From Bacteroidales bacterium SW299 (GTDB lineage Bacteria; Bacteroidota; Bacteroidia; Bacteroidales; Bacteroidaceae), in NCBI GenBank assembly GCA_019550975.1, contig SDWH01000009.1, positions 62,001 through 126,000 on the forward strand: a DNA stretch of 64,000 nucleotides. Direction: 5' to 3'. Positions 33,483 through 43,756 of this stretch are shown piece after piece. The position numbers and the translations under genes are program-made. Below the pieces are notes generated by a model. It saw only the letters and a program-made list of their open reading frames with translations, was not told the DNA's origin and made no database searches. How positions within the stretch are numbered: the stretch's first letter is position 1; the number at the start of each line of letters is the position of its first letter.

Positions 33483-34709
33483 TCATTTTCCGACAGGCTG
33501 GATGAGCGCGCGCGTAGCCTTGTCAATCTCAAGAAACATATAGTTCACCTTTCCCGAATGAATCTGCTCGCGGTTTTCGTTGTAGATGCGGGTAGCATAC
33601 TCCTTCGACTTTTCGAACATCAGCCTCGAAATGCTTTCCTGCGACTTTCCGGCCATTGTGGAATCAAGCTTCTCCTCCGGGAAGAAGTCGTCCAGATTCA
33701 CATCGCCTATCATCGACGTTTCGAGAAAATGGATGTTGGTGTGCGAGCGGTCGGTATAATAGCCCACAAACATGTGCCCGGGCACACGGATCAAAATCGG
33801 GTTGATGTTGACGGCTTTCAGCAGCGAGGCAAAAAGCGCGCTTCCGTCCACGCAATTGATCTGGGCCGACTCGAACGCATCGTCGAACGTCCGCACACGC
33901 TGCGTGAACACCACATTCGACGACAGGCTGGTATTGCTTATGGAGCTATACTTGAAGCCTCTTTTCTGAAGCACGTACCAAAGCGCGTATACCTGCTTGT
34001 CCACAACCTTCGGATCTTTGCTCTGGTATCCCCAGAAACGGTTCACGATCCGCGAATCGAGAGCCTCGCGCAATATCTGGCTGATGTTCGGATTGTCCTC
34101 GTTCACGTAGGCCGCAAAGAAGTCGCCCGTATCGTGAAACTTCATCCTGCTGTCCATATACCCCAGCAGACATTCGTTGATGCTGCGCATGGAAAAGGTG
34201 TGGACATTGCCGCTGAGCTTCCTTCCGTTCAGCTCCGCCTGGACAGCCACGCTTACCGGCATGGCCTGCTCATTGTCGAGCAGCGCCTTGTAGTCCCAGA
34301 TGATATCCGGAAAGACAAGATACTCACAGTCTGCCTTCGGGAGAATGAACTCCGACACCGAACGGGAGAAGAAAGGCGTTTCCGCCACCTCCACCCGGAG
34401 CTTGCTGTTGGCATGCGTGCTTTTTACACGTACCGCTATGCACGACTTGGGGGTGCCGAGGTAATTGCTGTCGGCAGGGACAACCAGATTGGCGTCAGTA
34501 GTAGCCGTCGAAAGAATCGTCACGGGGAATATATTGCCTCCCAGTTCATTCGTAATTTCTATCCTTGAAGAAAACGGCTCATATCTGTATATATATAAGG
34601 TAGAGCCAAGCACAATCAGAACGATCAGCGCATAGGTAGCCAATTTCCATCTGTTCTCGTCAGGCGGGAACAACCGGTTCAGTTTCATCATTTTTATTTT
34701 GTCATTCAT
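33483..34709 (-). CDS. Membrane-anchored transglutaminase-like protein
   Basis: This 408-residue protein has one N-terminal membrane helix (about 24-42), so most of it is probably periplasmic. The C-terminal half carries a transglutaminase/papain-like core, with Cys in INCVDGSALFASLL (about 291) and His in VPGHMFVGYY (about 315) as the likely catalytic pair. The middle part is beta-rich and unassigned. The ATG at 34709 was chosen; the frame continues 19 codons upstream without a convincing start, and ATG codons at 34691/34688 (MMKLNR) are alternatives. Function unknown; relatives cleave or crosslink peptides. Confidence 0.75.
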   Translation of the reverse strand: MNDKIKMMKLNRLFPPDENRWKLATYALIVLIVLGSTLYIYRYEPFSSRIEITNELGGNIFPVTILSTATTDANLVVPADSNYLGTPKSCIAVRVKSTHANSKLRVEVAETPFFSRSVSEFILPKADCEYLVFPDIIWDYKALLDNEQAMPVSVAVQAELNGRKLSGNVHTFSMRSINECLLGYMDSRMKFHDTGDFFAAYVNEDNPNISQILREALDSRIVNRFWGYQSKDPKVVDKQVYALWYVLQKRGFKYSSISNTSLSSNVVFTQRVRTFDDAFESAQINCVDGSALFASLLKAVNINPILIRVPGHMFVGYYTDRSHTNIHFLETSMIGDVNLDDFFPEEKLDSTMAGKSQESISRLMFEKSKEYATRIYNENREQIHSGKVNYMFLEIDKATRALIQPVGK

Positions 34710-34863
34710 GTAAATCAGAAATACGTTAAAAAACGGGGACGTGCCGCAACAGGACAGGCTCCGCATCCGTGCGGCAGCATGTCAGACCCTCTTCCGGCAC
34801 ACCCCCATCTCCATCGTCCGCATCAGGACGTCAGACGCCCCCGGCAAAAGCCGCCGGAATGCT

Positions 34864-35241
34864 TCACTTTACGGCAATGCATTCGATTTCCACCATCACA
34901 TCCTTCGGGAGGGACTTTACGGCCACAGCCGAACGCGCAGGAAAATCCTTGTCGAAATATCCGGCATAAACCTCGTTCATCTCCGCAAACAGCGACATGT
35001 CTTTCAGAAACACCGTTGTCTTGACAATGTTTTCCACCGCCAGCCCCGCTTCCGCAAGCACCGACTTGATGTTCTCGAACACCTGGGCGGTCTGCTCCTT
35101 CACCCCGCCGTCAACCACACTTCCCGTAGCCGGATTTACCGGTATCTGTCCCGAAAGGAACACCATGCCATCCGTTTCAACAGCCTGGCTGTAGGGGCCT
35201 ATAGCCGCCGGAGCATTCTTCGTAAAAATCACTTTTTTCAT
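34864..35241 (-). CDS. ridA: RidA family enamine/imine deaminase
   Basis: RidA hydrolyses reactive enamine/imine intermediates made by PLP enzymes. The 125 residues match the family over their length: NAPAAIGPYSQAV (about 9-21), FLSGQIPVNP, the middle helix, and the C-terminal catalytic Arg segment FPARSAVAVKSLP with VEIECIA. It is a single cytoplasmic gene whose stop lies about 150 bases from the transglutaminase-like gene start. Confidence 0.93.
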   Translation of the reverse strand: MKKVIFTKNAPAAIGPYSQAVETDGMVFLSGQIPVNPATGSVVDGGVKEQTAQVFENIKSVLAEAGLAVENIVKTTVFLKDMSLFAEMNEVYAGYFDKDFPARSAVAVKSLPKDVMVEIECIAVK

Positions 35242-35331
35242 ACATTTCTGACTTTAAATCTTTTTTCATGTGCTAAATTAGCGTTTTTCCGCCAATCTGA
35301 GGCCCATCCGGATAAAAAATATCAGCTTTTG

Positions 35332-35362
35332 TTTGTCGGTAAAATAAAAATAGCTACTTTTG
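35332..35362 (+). promoter_or_regulatory. rho promoter (TTTG-N19-TACTTTTG) with long leader
   Basis: A -33 TTTG at 35332-35335 and -7 TACTTTTG at 35355-35362 have ideal spacing. About 185 bases of untranslated leader follow before the ATG at 35555; they are AT-rich and hold no supported gene. Long leaders on rho genes can serve autoregulation in other bacteria; that is inference here. Confidence 0.65.
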
Positions 35363-35554
35363 CCTTAGAAAAGCATAAGCGAGACTGTGGACACACACTT
35401 GTGCGTATTCTCTCTTATAATTTCAATCAACCAAAAAATAACAATCATTTTTATAATTATGTGACGTGTGAAAAACGGAAAGAGCATCCCGTTGCAGGCA
35501 TTTCATGATGTCTGCCGATAACCAAACACATCAAAAAATCATTTCTAACTATTT

Positions 35555-37534
<1,980 letters not shown>

Positions 37535-37554
37535 TGCCGGAGTCCGGAAAAAAG

Positions 37555-37605
37555 GAATGAGGGCGTGCCACGGTCAGGAAATCCTGCCACAGCACGCCCT
37601 CATTC
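37555..37605. terminator. Bidirectional terminator between rho and the DUF3127 gene
   Basis: A perfect 14-bp stem (37555-37568 with 37592-37605) encloses 23 bases between convergent genes. A six-T run follows it on the minus strand and a short one on the plus strand. Confidence 0.8.
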
Positions 37606-37633
37606 TTGTTTCAGCCGAATCCGCCAACCGCCG

Positions 37634-38014
37634 TCAGAACGGAAGGTCGTCTTTCTCGTCTGTCGCAGCAAAGTCTGCCGGCGGAACCGGAGCCGCATTT
37701 ACGGGAGGGAACGACGGATCGGGCACAGAAGCCTGCTGCATCGGATTCACACGGTCAACTCTCCACGCGCGGATGCTGTTGAACCAGCGGCCCTGCCATT
37801 CACGGGCATCAACGTCGAAAAACACGTTCAGTTCTTCACCCACCTGGATATTGAACTGGTTTATCTTGTCCTCTCCGAAAACGTCAAAACACATGCGACG
37901 CGGATACTGGTCATGAGTTTCAATTACATACTCCTGTACTTTCCACGGATTTCCCGTTTTAGAAACACCGCCTCTAGGCTCAAGAACGGCGATTACTCTT
38001 CCTGCTAATTCCAT
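37634..38014 (-). CDS. DUF3127 protein, OB-fold-like with SSB-like acidic tail
   Basis: This 126-residue protein is a Bacteroidota family of unknown function. Residues 1-85 form a single beta-rich domain compatible with an OB fold (GRVIAVLEPRGG, a WKVQEYVIET strand, FNSIRAWRV). A proline/alanine-rich linker follows and the chain ends DEKDDLPF. The same layout, with an acidic tip ending in Pro-Phe, is the protein-docking tail of single-stranded DNA-binding proteins. This suggests a nucleic-acid role, but no direct evidence is visible. It is monocistronic and convergent with rho. Confidence 0.75.
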   Translation of the reverse strand: MELAGRVIAVLEPRGGVSKTGNPWKVQEYVIETHDQYPRRMCFDVFGEDKINQFNIQVGEELNVFFDVDAREWQGRWFNSIRAWRVDRVNPMQQASVPDPSFPPVNAAPVPPADFAATDEKDDLPF

Positions 38015-38109
38015 ATTTCTTCATTTAAATTCGGCAACGAAATTAGTCTTTTCTGAAGAAGTATACTAATTTTTCAGAAGTTTTTTATGTGCCATACGCA
38101 ATCTTTTCG

Positions 38110-38117
38110 TAACTTTG
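38110..38117 (+). promoter_or_regulatory. Bacteroidota -7 box (TAACTTTG) of dnaN
   Basis: A perfect TAnnTTTG match 60 bases before the dnaN start. It probably drives the run dnaN to the FabK-like gene, since spacings there are small. Confidence 0.55.
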
Positions 38118-38177
38118 GCAGACAGTATCAACATGAATAAAAAGAATTTCAACTAAAGACAAAACATAGAAGTTACC

Positions 38178-39302
38178 ATGAATTTTATCGTATCAAGCAC
38201 CGCCATGTTCGGTCATCTGCAGGCTATAAGCCGAGTTATCAATTCAAAGAACTCACTCCCTATCCTAGACTGTTTCCTCATCAAGCTTACTGACGGAACA
38301 CTGTCGATGACGGCATCTGACAACGATACAGTCTTGTCAACGTCGATCGAAACGGACCAGTACGAGGGAGAAGGCTGCTTTGCCGTATCTTCGAAGACAT
38401 TGCTCGATGCCCTGAAGGAAATACCCGAACAGCCGCTCACATTTGACATAAATCTCGACAACCTTGAAATAACCGTATATTATCAGAACGGAAAATATTC
38501 ACTGGTGGGGCAAGATGCCGACGAATACCCGCAAACGCCTGTGCTGGGAGATAATGCCACACAGGTTACGATAAACTCAGCAGTCCTTCTGAACGGCGTG
38601 AACCGCTGCACGTTCGCAACAGGCGACGACGAGCTGAGGCCGGTGATGAACGGCGTATACTTTGACATCACAGCCGCCGACATCACGCTGGTTGCAACCG
38701 ACGGACAGAAGCTGGTGCGCAACAAGACTTCCCTGGCACACGGGGATGCGAACGCATCGTTCATCCTGCCCAAAAAGCCGGCTACTCTGCTCAAGAACCT
38801 GCTTCCGAAAGAAGACGGAGATGTGCGCATCGAGTTCAACGACCGGAACGCTTCGTTCACGCTGGAAGACTACCAGATGACTTGCCGCCTGATTGAAGGA
38901 CGCTATCCGAACTATAATTCGGTTATTCCGCAGCACAACCCGAATTGCGCCACAATAGACCGCCTGACACTGCTCGGAGCACTGAAGCGCGTTGCCGTGT
39001 TTTCCTCACAGTCGGTCAGCCTGGTCAAACTGAGCCTTTCGATGAACGCGCTCAAGATATCCGCACAGGACATCGACTTCTCCACGGCGGCTGAAGAAAC
39101 CGTAACCTGCCTTTACGACGGAGCGCAAATGAGCATCGGGTTCAAATCGTCATTCCTGATTGACATTCTGAACAACATTTCCTCGCAGAACGTAATCATG
39201 GAACTTGCCGACCCGTCAAGAGCCGGAGTCATCGTTCCGGAAGAACAGAACGAAAACGAAGACCTGCTCATGCTGCTGATGCCCATGATGTTGAACGACT
39301 AG
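38178..39302 (+). CDS. dnaN: DNA polymerase III beta sliding clamp
   Basis: DnaN dimerises into the ring that tethers DNA polymerase to its template. The 374 residues make the usual three similar domains; FIVSSTAMFGHLQAISRVI opens domain 1 and RAGVIVPEEQNE with LMLLMPMML closes domain 3, the typical clamp C-terminus. Length and conservation are normal. It starts a run with a DnaQ-like exonuclease, coaBC and recN. Here dnaN is not beside dnaA or recF. Confidence 0.96.
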   Translation: MNFIVSSTAMFGHLQAISRVINSKNSLPILDCFLIKLTDGTLSMTASDNDTVLSTSIETDQYEGEGCFAVSSKTLLDALKEIPEQPLTFDINLDNLEITVYYQNGKYSLVGQDADEYPQTPVLGDNATQVTINSAVLLNGVNRCTFATGDDELRPVMNGVYFDITAADITLVATDGQKLVRNKTSLAHGDANASFILPKKPATLLKNLLPKEDGDVRIEFNDRNASFTLEDYQMTCRLIEGRYPNYNSVIPQHNPNCATIDRLTLLGALKRVAVFSSQSVSLVKLSLSMNALKISAQDIDFSTAAEETVTCLYDGAQMSIGFKSSFLIDILNNISSQNVIMELADPSRAGVIVPEEQNENEDLLMLLMPMMLND

Positions 39303-39321
39303 ACCATAACCTATCCAAGCA

Positions 39322-40098
39322 ATGAAACTGAATCTGAAGAATCCGCTCGTCTTTTTCGATCTGGAAACGACGGGCACAAACATAAATACCGACCGTATTG
39401 TAGAAATCTGCTACCTGAAAGTGTTCCCTAACGGCAATGAGGTGTCCAAATCCATGCGGATCAATCCCGAAATGCACATTCCGGAAGCTTCAACCGCCAT
39501 CCACGGCATTCATGACGAGGACGTGGCCGACTGCCCGACATTCAAACAGGTAGCAAAGGAAATAGCCAAGGATATTGAAGGAGCCGACATCGCCGGGTTC
39601 AACTCAAACCGGTTTGATGTGCCGGTGCTGGTGGAAGAGTTTCTCCGCGCAGGCATAGACATCGACCTGACCAAAAGGAAATTCATCGACGTGCAGGTCG
39701 TTTATCACAAGCTGGAACAGCGCACGCTTTCGGCTGCCTACAAATTCTACTGCGGAAAGAATCTGGAAGACGCACATACCGCCGAAGCTGACACAAAAGC
39801 TACATACGAAGTGCTGAAAGCGCAGCTCGACCGCTATCCCGACGTACTCCAGAATGACGTAAACTTCCTTTCGGAATATTCCAGCTTCACCCGCAACGCC
39901 GACTTTGCCGGACGCATCATCTATGATGACAAAGGAGTGGAAGTGTTCAATTTCGGAAAATACAAAGGCATGTCCGTTGCCGAAGTATTGAAACGCGACA
40001 TGGGATATTACGGATGGATCATGAATGGCGACTTTACATTGAACACGAAGAACGTGCTGACAAAAATCCGCCTCCGCGAATCAGGAATGATAAAATAA
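39322..40098 (+). CDS. DnaQ-like 3'-5' exonuclease (DEDDh)
   Basis: This 258-residue protein has an RNase H-like exonuclease domain over residues 1-180. It shows Exo I FDLETTG (D-x-E), Exo II in the NSNRFDVPVL region and Exo III HTAEADTK (H-x4-D), giving the DEDDh set of proofreading and related nucleases. The C-terminal 70 residues (FNFGKYKGMSVAEVL...) form a small extra domain seen in Bacteroidetes homologues. It lies 19 bases after dnaN, so a role as the polymerase III epsilon subunit is plausible. Confidence 0.9.
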   Translation: MKLNLKNPLVFFDLETTGTNINTDRIVEICYLKVFPNGNEVSKSMRINPEMHIPEASTAIHGIHDEDVADCPTFKQVAKEIAKDIEGADIAGFNSNRFDVPVLVEEFLRAGIDIDLTKRKFIDVQVVYHKLEQRTLSAAYKFYCGKNLEDAHTAEADTKATYEVLKAQLDRYPDVLQNDVNFLSEYSSFTRNADFAGRIIYDDKGVEVFNFGKYKGMSVAEVLKRDMGYYGWIMNGDFTLNTKNVLTKIRLRESGMIK

Positions 40099-40111
40099 AT
40101 ATTGTCACCGA

Positions 40112-41314
40112 ATGGATACACTGAGAGGAAAGAAAATAGTATTGGGCATCACGGGAAGCATCGCCGCATACAAGGCGGCGGTGCTTGCGCGGATGCTGAT
40201 CAAAAAAGGGGCAGAGGTGCAAATCGTCATCACGCCTGCCGGCAAGGAGTTTATCACTCCCATCACGCTGTCGGCACTGACCAGCAAACCCGTAATCAGC
40301 GAATTTTTCGCGCAGAGGGACGGCACGTGGCACAGCCATGTGGATCTGGGACTGTGGGCTGACGCCATGCTGATTGCTCCGGCCACGGCTTCGACGATAG
40401 GAAAGATGGCTCACGGCATAGCCGATAACATGCTGGTCACCACCTACCTGTCGATGAAAGCGCCGGTTTTCGTCGCTCCGGCCATGGATCTGGATATGTT
40501 CGCACATCCTTCAACCCGACACAACCTTGACATTCTCCGCTCTTACGGAAACCATATCATCGAACCGGCTTCCGGAGAGCTGGCCAGCCACCTTGTAGGA
40601 AAGGGACGGATGGAAGAACCGGAAAAAATAACTGAAACGCTGGAGCGTTTCTTTGCGGAGAAAGGACAGCTTGCCGGCAAAAAAATCCTGATTACCGCAG
40701 GACCGACTTATGAAAAGATCGATCCGGTGCGTTTCATCGGCAATTACTCGTCGGGAAAAATGGGATACGCCCTGGCTGAAGCATGTGCCGGACGGGGAGC
40801 CGAAGTGACATTGGTCAGCGGCCCCGTGAGTCTGCAAACGCATCATCCGAATATACGGCGGATAGATGTGGAGAATGCCGCACAGATGTACGAAGAAGCT
40901 GCAAAGGCTTATGCGAATGCCGATGCGGGAATCTTGTGCGCCGCAGTTGCAGACTTTACGCCCGAAACGACATCCGAAGTCAAGATCAAACGGGAAAAGG
41001 ATGACCTGATGCTCCCTCTGAAACCGACCCGGGACATTGCCGCCGCTTTGGGAAAACAGAAGAAAAGCAGCCAGATACTGGTCGGATTCGCACTCGAAAC
41101 CAATGACGAGATACAACACGCGAAGGACAAGCTGGACCGCAAGAACTTTGACTTCATCGTACTGAACTCGCTGAACGACAAAGGGGCGGGCTTTCGCGTG
41201 GACACCAACAAAATTTCCATAATCGACCGGCAGGGGCTTGTTGCCTATCCGCTGAAGAACAAGAAGGAAGTTGCCGAAGATATAATCGACAAGCTGGCCG
41301 GCCTGCTCATCTGA
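40112..41314 (+). CDS. coaBC: Bifunctional phosphopantothenoylcysteine decarboxylase / phosphopantothenate-cysteine ligase
   Basis: The protein carries out two steps of coenzyme A synthesis: CTP-dependent joining of cysteine to phosphopantothenate and FMN-dependent decarboxylation. The N-terminal CoaC flavoprotein domain (1-180) has GSIAAYKA, catalytic His in WHSHVDLG, PATASTIGKMAHGIADN and the flavin/substrate motif PAMD. The C-terminal CoaB domain (about 190-400) begins ITAGPTYEKIDPVRFI and has GNYSSGKMG. It is 400 residues, normal for the fusion. It follows the exonuclease by 13 bases and precedes recN by seven. Confidence 0.96.
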   Translation: MDTLRGKKIVLGITGSIAAYKAAVLARMLIKKGAEVQIVITPAGKEFITPITLSALTSKPVISEFFAQRDGTWHSHVDLGLWADAMLIAPATASTIGKMAHGIADNMLVTTYLSMKAPVFVAPAMDLDMFAHPSTRHNLDILRSYGNHIIEPASGELASHLVGKGRMEEPEKITETLERFFAEKGQLAGKKILITAGPTYEKIDPVRFIGNYSSGKMGYALAEACAGRGAEVTLVSGPVSLQTHHPNIRRIDVENAAQMYEEAAKAYANADAGILCAAVADFTPETTSEVKIKREKDDLMLPLKPTRDIAAALGKQKKSSQILVGFALETNDEIQHAKDKLDRKNFDFIVLNSLNDKGAGFRVDTNKISIIDRQGLVAYPLKNKKEVAEDIIDKLAGLLI

Positions 41315-41321
41315 GATTATT

Positions 41322-42992
41322 ATGCTACAGTCTTTATACATACAGAATTATGCGCTGATAGACAGACTCGACATCGGTTTTGGCCCCGGCTTTTCCGTCA
41401 TAACCGGAGAAACCGGAGCCGGAAAATCGATCATACTCGGTGCTATCGGACTGCTGCTTGGACAACGTGCCGATGTGAAATCAATAAAGAAAGGCACGTC
41501 GAAATGTGTTGTAGAAGCAAAATTCCATATCGCGAACTACGGGCTGAAACCGTTTTTCGAGGAAAACGACCTGGAGTTTGATCCGGAAGAGTGCATCATA
41601 CGCAGGGAAATGACGGCCAACGGAAAAAGCCGGGCATTCATCAACGACACCCCCGCCTCACTGGCACAAATGAAGGTGCTGGGAGAAAAACTGATTGACG
41701 TACACAGCCAGCACCAGAACCTGCTGCTCAACAAGGAGGGCTTTCAGTTGAATATACTGGACATCCTGGCTCAGGACGATAAAGAAACGGCAGCCTACCG
41801 GCAGGTATACAATGAATACAGAACGGTGTGCCGCGAACTGGACGATTTCATAGCACAGGCAGAAAAAAGCCGGCAGGACGAAGACTATATCCGCTTCCAA
41901 CTGGAACAGCTCAACGAAGCAGACCTGAAAGAAGGAGAACAGACGGCGCTGGAACAGGAAGCGGATACGCTGAGCCATGCCGAAGACATCAAATCGGGAC
42001 TCTACAAAGCCCAGCAGCTCATTGACGGGGAGGAAGGAGGCACGCTGCCGCTTGCCAAAGAATGTATGCAGACTTTACAGAACATTTCAGAAGTGTATGC
42101 TCCTGCAAAAGAATGGACAGAACGGCTGAATTCCTGCTACATCGAACTAAAGGATCTTTCGCATGAAATCTCAGGAGCTGAGGAAGAAATTGAGTTCAAT
42201 CCTTCGCGGCTGGACTATGTGAACGAGCGGCTTAACCTGATTTATTCACTGCAGCAGAAGCATCATGCAAAAACGGTAGAAGAACTGATTGCCGTGCAGG
42301 AAGACTATCAGAACCAGCTCAACGCCATCACATCGTTTGACGACAGGATCGCGGAACTGAACCGGAAAAAAGAAGAGCTTTACAGCAAAGTGCTCGAACA
42401 GGCAAAGGTGCTCACTTCGCTTCGCACTGCTTCGGCAAAGCACATCGAAGAGCAGATGAAATCGCTGCTCATCCCGCTGGGAATGCCGAACGTGCGTTTC
42501 GCCGTAAAGCTCGAACAGCGGAAAGAGCCCGACAGCAAGGGTATGGACACGGTTACTTTCCTGTTTTCCGCCAACAAGAACGGCACGCTGCAGAATGTGG
42601 CATCCATCGCCTCGGGAGGAGAAATCGCCCGGGTCATGCTTTCACTCAAGGCCATGATAGCCGGAGCCGTAAAGCTGCCGACCATCATCTTCGACGAAAT
42701 TGATACGGGAGTTTCCGGATCAATAGCGGAGAAAATGGCGCTCATCATGCAGGATATGGGAAAGCAGAACAGGCAGGTCATCAGCATCACTCACCTTCCG
42801 CAGATCGCCGCACGAGGAAACGCGCATTATAAGGTATACAAAAAAGATACGGAAACCGGAACAAACAGCTACATCCGGCAACTAACCGACGAAGAACGGG
42901 TGCAGGAAATCGCCCATATGCTGAGCGGAACCACTCTGACAGACGCAGCCGTGCAGAATGCACGCGCTTTGCTGGAATTTGAAAACAAATGA
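41322..42992 (+). CDS. recN: DNA repair protein RecN
   Basis: RecN is an SMC-like ATPase that holds DNA ends during double-strand break repair. The 556 residues show Walker A GETGAGKS (about 28-35), a long interrupted coiled coil (about 150-380), a signature ASGGEIARVML (about 428-438) and Walker B IIFDEIDTGVSG. The length is normal. The next gene starts one base after the stop, indicating cotranscription with the rRNA methyltransferase gene. Confidence 0.96.
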   Translation: MLQSLYIQNYALIDRLDIGFGPGFSVITGETGAGKSIILGAIGLLLGQRADVKSIKKGTSKCVVEAKFHIANYGLKPFFEENDLEFDPEECIIRREMTANGKSRAFINDTPASLAQMKVLGEKLIDVHSQHQNLLLNKEGFQLNILDILAQDDKETAAYRQVYNEYRTVCRELDDFIAQAEKSRQDEDYIRFQLEQLNEADLKEGEQTALEQEADTLSHAEDIKSGLYKAQQLIDGEEGGTLPLAKECMQTLQNISEVYAPAKEWTERLNSCYIELKDLSHEISGAEEEIEFNPSRLDYVNERLNLIYSLQQKHHAKTVEELIAVQEDYQNQLNAITSFDDRIAELNRKKEELYSKVLEQAKVLTSLRTASAKHIEEQMKSLLIPLGMPNVRFAVKLEQRKEPDSKGMDTVTFLFSANKNGTLQNVASIASGGEIARVMLSLKAMIAGAVKLPTIIFDEIDTGVSGSIAEKMALIMQDMGKQNRQVISITHLPQIAARGNAHYKVYKKDTETGTNSYIRQLTDEERVQEIAHMLSGTTLTDAAVQNARALLEFENK

Positions 42993-42993
42993 A

Positions 42994-43749
42994 ATGAAAG
43001 ATATGATTGAAAAGAACGAAATGATATTCGGTGCCAGAGCTGTCATCGAAGCGATACAGGCCGGAAAGGAAATAGACAAGATTCTGGTCAAAAAGGATAT
43101 TCAAAGCGAACTTTCGCGGGAACTGTTCGCCGCATTGAAAAATACGGCCGTGCCCGTACAGCGAGTTCCGGTAGAACGGTTGAACCGGATTACACGGAAG
43201 AACCACCAGGGAGTGATTGCATTTATCTCGCCCATCGTTTACCAGCGGACAGAAGATCTGGTGCCTTTCCTTTTTGAGCAGGGAAAGAATCCGTTTTTTC
43301 TGATGCTCGACGGCGTGACGGATGTCCGCAATTTCGGTGCCATAGCCCGCACCTGCGAATGTGCAGGGGTAGACGCTGTAATCATCCCTTCGAAAAACAG
43401 CGTAAGTGTCAACGCGGATGCAATAAAAACGTCTGCCGGAGCACTCCATACGCTTCCGGTATGCCGGGAGAACAGCCTGACAAGCACGATCAAGTTTCTG
43501 AAGGAAAGCGGATTCCAGATCATAGCCGCCACGGAAAAAGGGGATTACGACTATACGAAAGCAAACTACCAGAACCCGGTATGCATCATAATGGGTGCAG
43601 AAGATACGGGGGTTTCCTACGACAACCTGGCTCTTTGCGACGAATGGGTCAAGATACCTTTATATGGAAAAATCGAATCGCTGAACGTGTCGGTGGCTGC
43701 CGGAGTCCTGATTTATGAAGCCGTCAAGCAACGGCATATTGAAGCATAA
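42994..43749 (+). CDS. rlmB: 23S rRNA 2'-O-methyltransferase, TrmH/SpoU family (RlmB-like)
   Basis: The enzyme methylates a ribose 2'-OH in large-subunit rRNA using S-adenosylmethionine. The 251 residues contain the substrate-binding N-terminal domain (IFGARAVIEAIQAGKEI) and the SPOUT knot domain: LDGVTDVRNFGAIARTCE (about 98-115, motif 1 with catalytic Arg), IIMGAEDTGVS (motif 2) and IPLYGKIESLNVSVAAGV (motif 3). The ATG at 42994 lies directly after the recN stop; the ORF's earlier Met is inside recN. Exact site is inferred from RlmB relatives. Confidence 0.9.
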   Translation: MKDMIEKNEMIFGARAVIEAIQAGKEIDKILVKKDIQSELSRELFAALKNTAVPVQRVPVERLNRITRKNHQGVIAFISPIVYQRTEDLVPFLFEQGKNPFFLMLDGVTDVRNFGAIARTCECAGVDAVIIPSKNSVSVNADAIKTSAGALHTLPVCRENSLTSTIKFLKESGFQIIAATEKGDYDYTKANYQNPVCIIMGAEDTGVSYDNLALCDEWVKIPLYGKIESLNVSVAAGVLIYEAVKQRHIEA

Positions 43750-43756
43750 TACAAAT

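Noticed and set aside
35363-35554. Possible riboswitch or leader peptide before rho
   Set aside because: No known riboswitch core or credible small gene with a start and stop was recognised; it is recorded only as a long leader.
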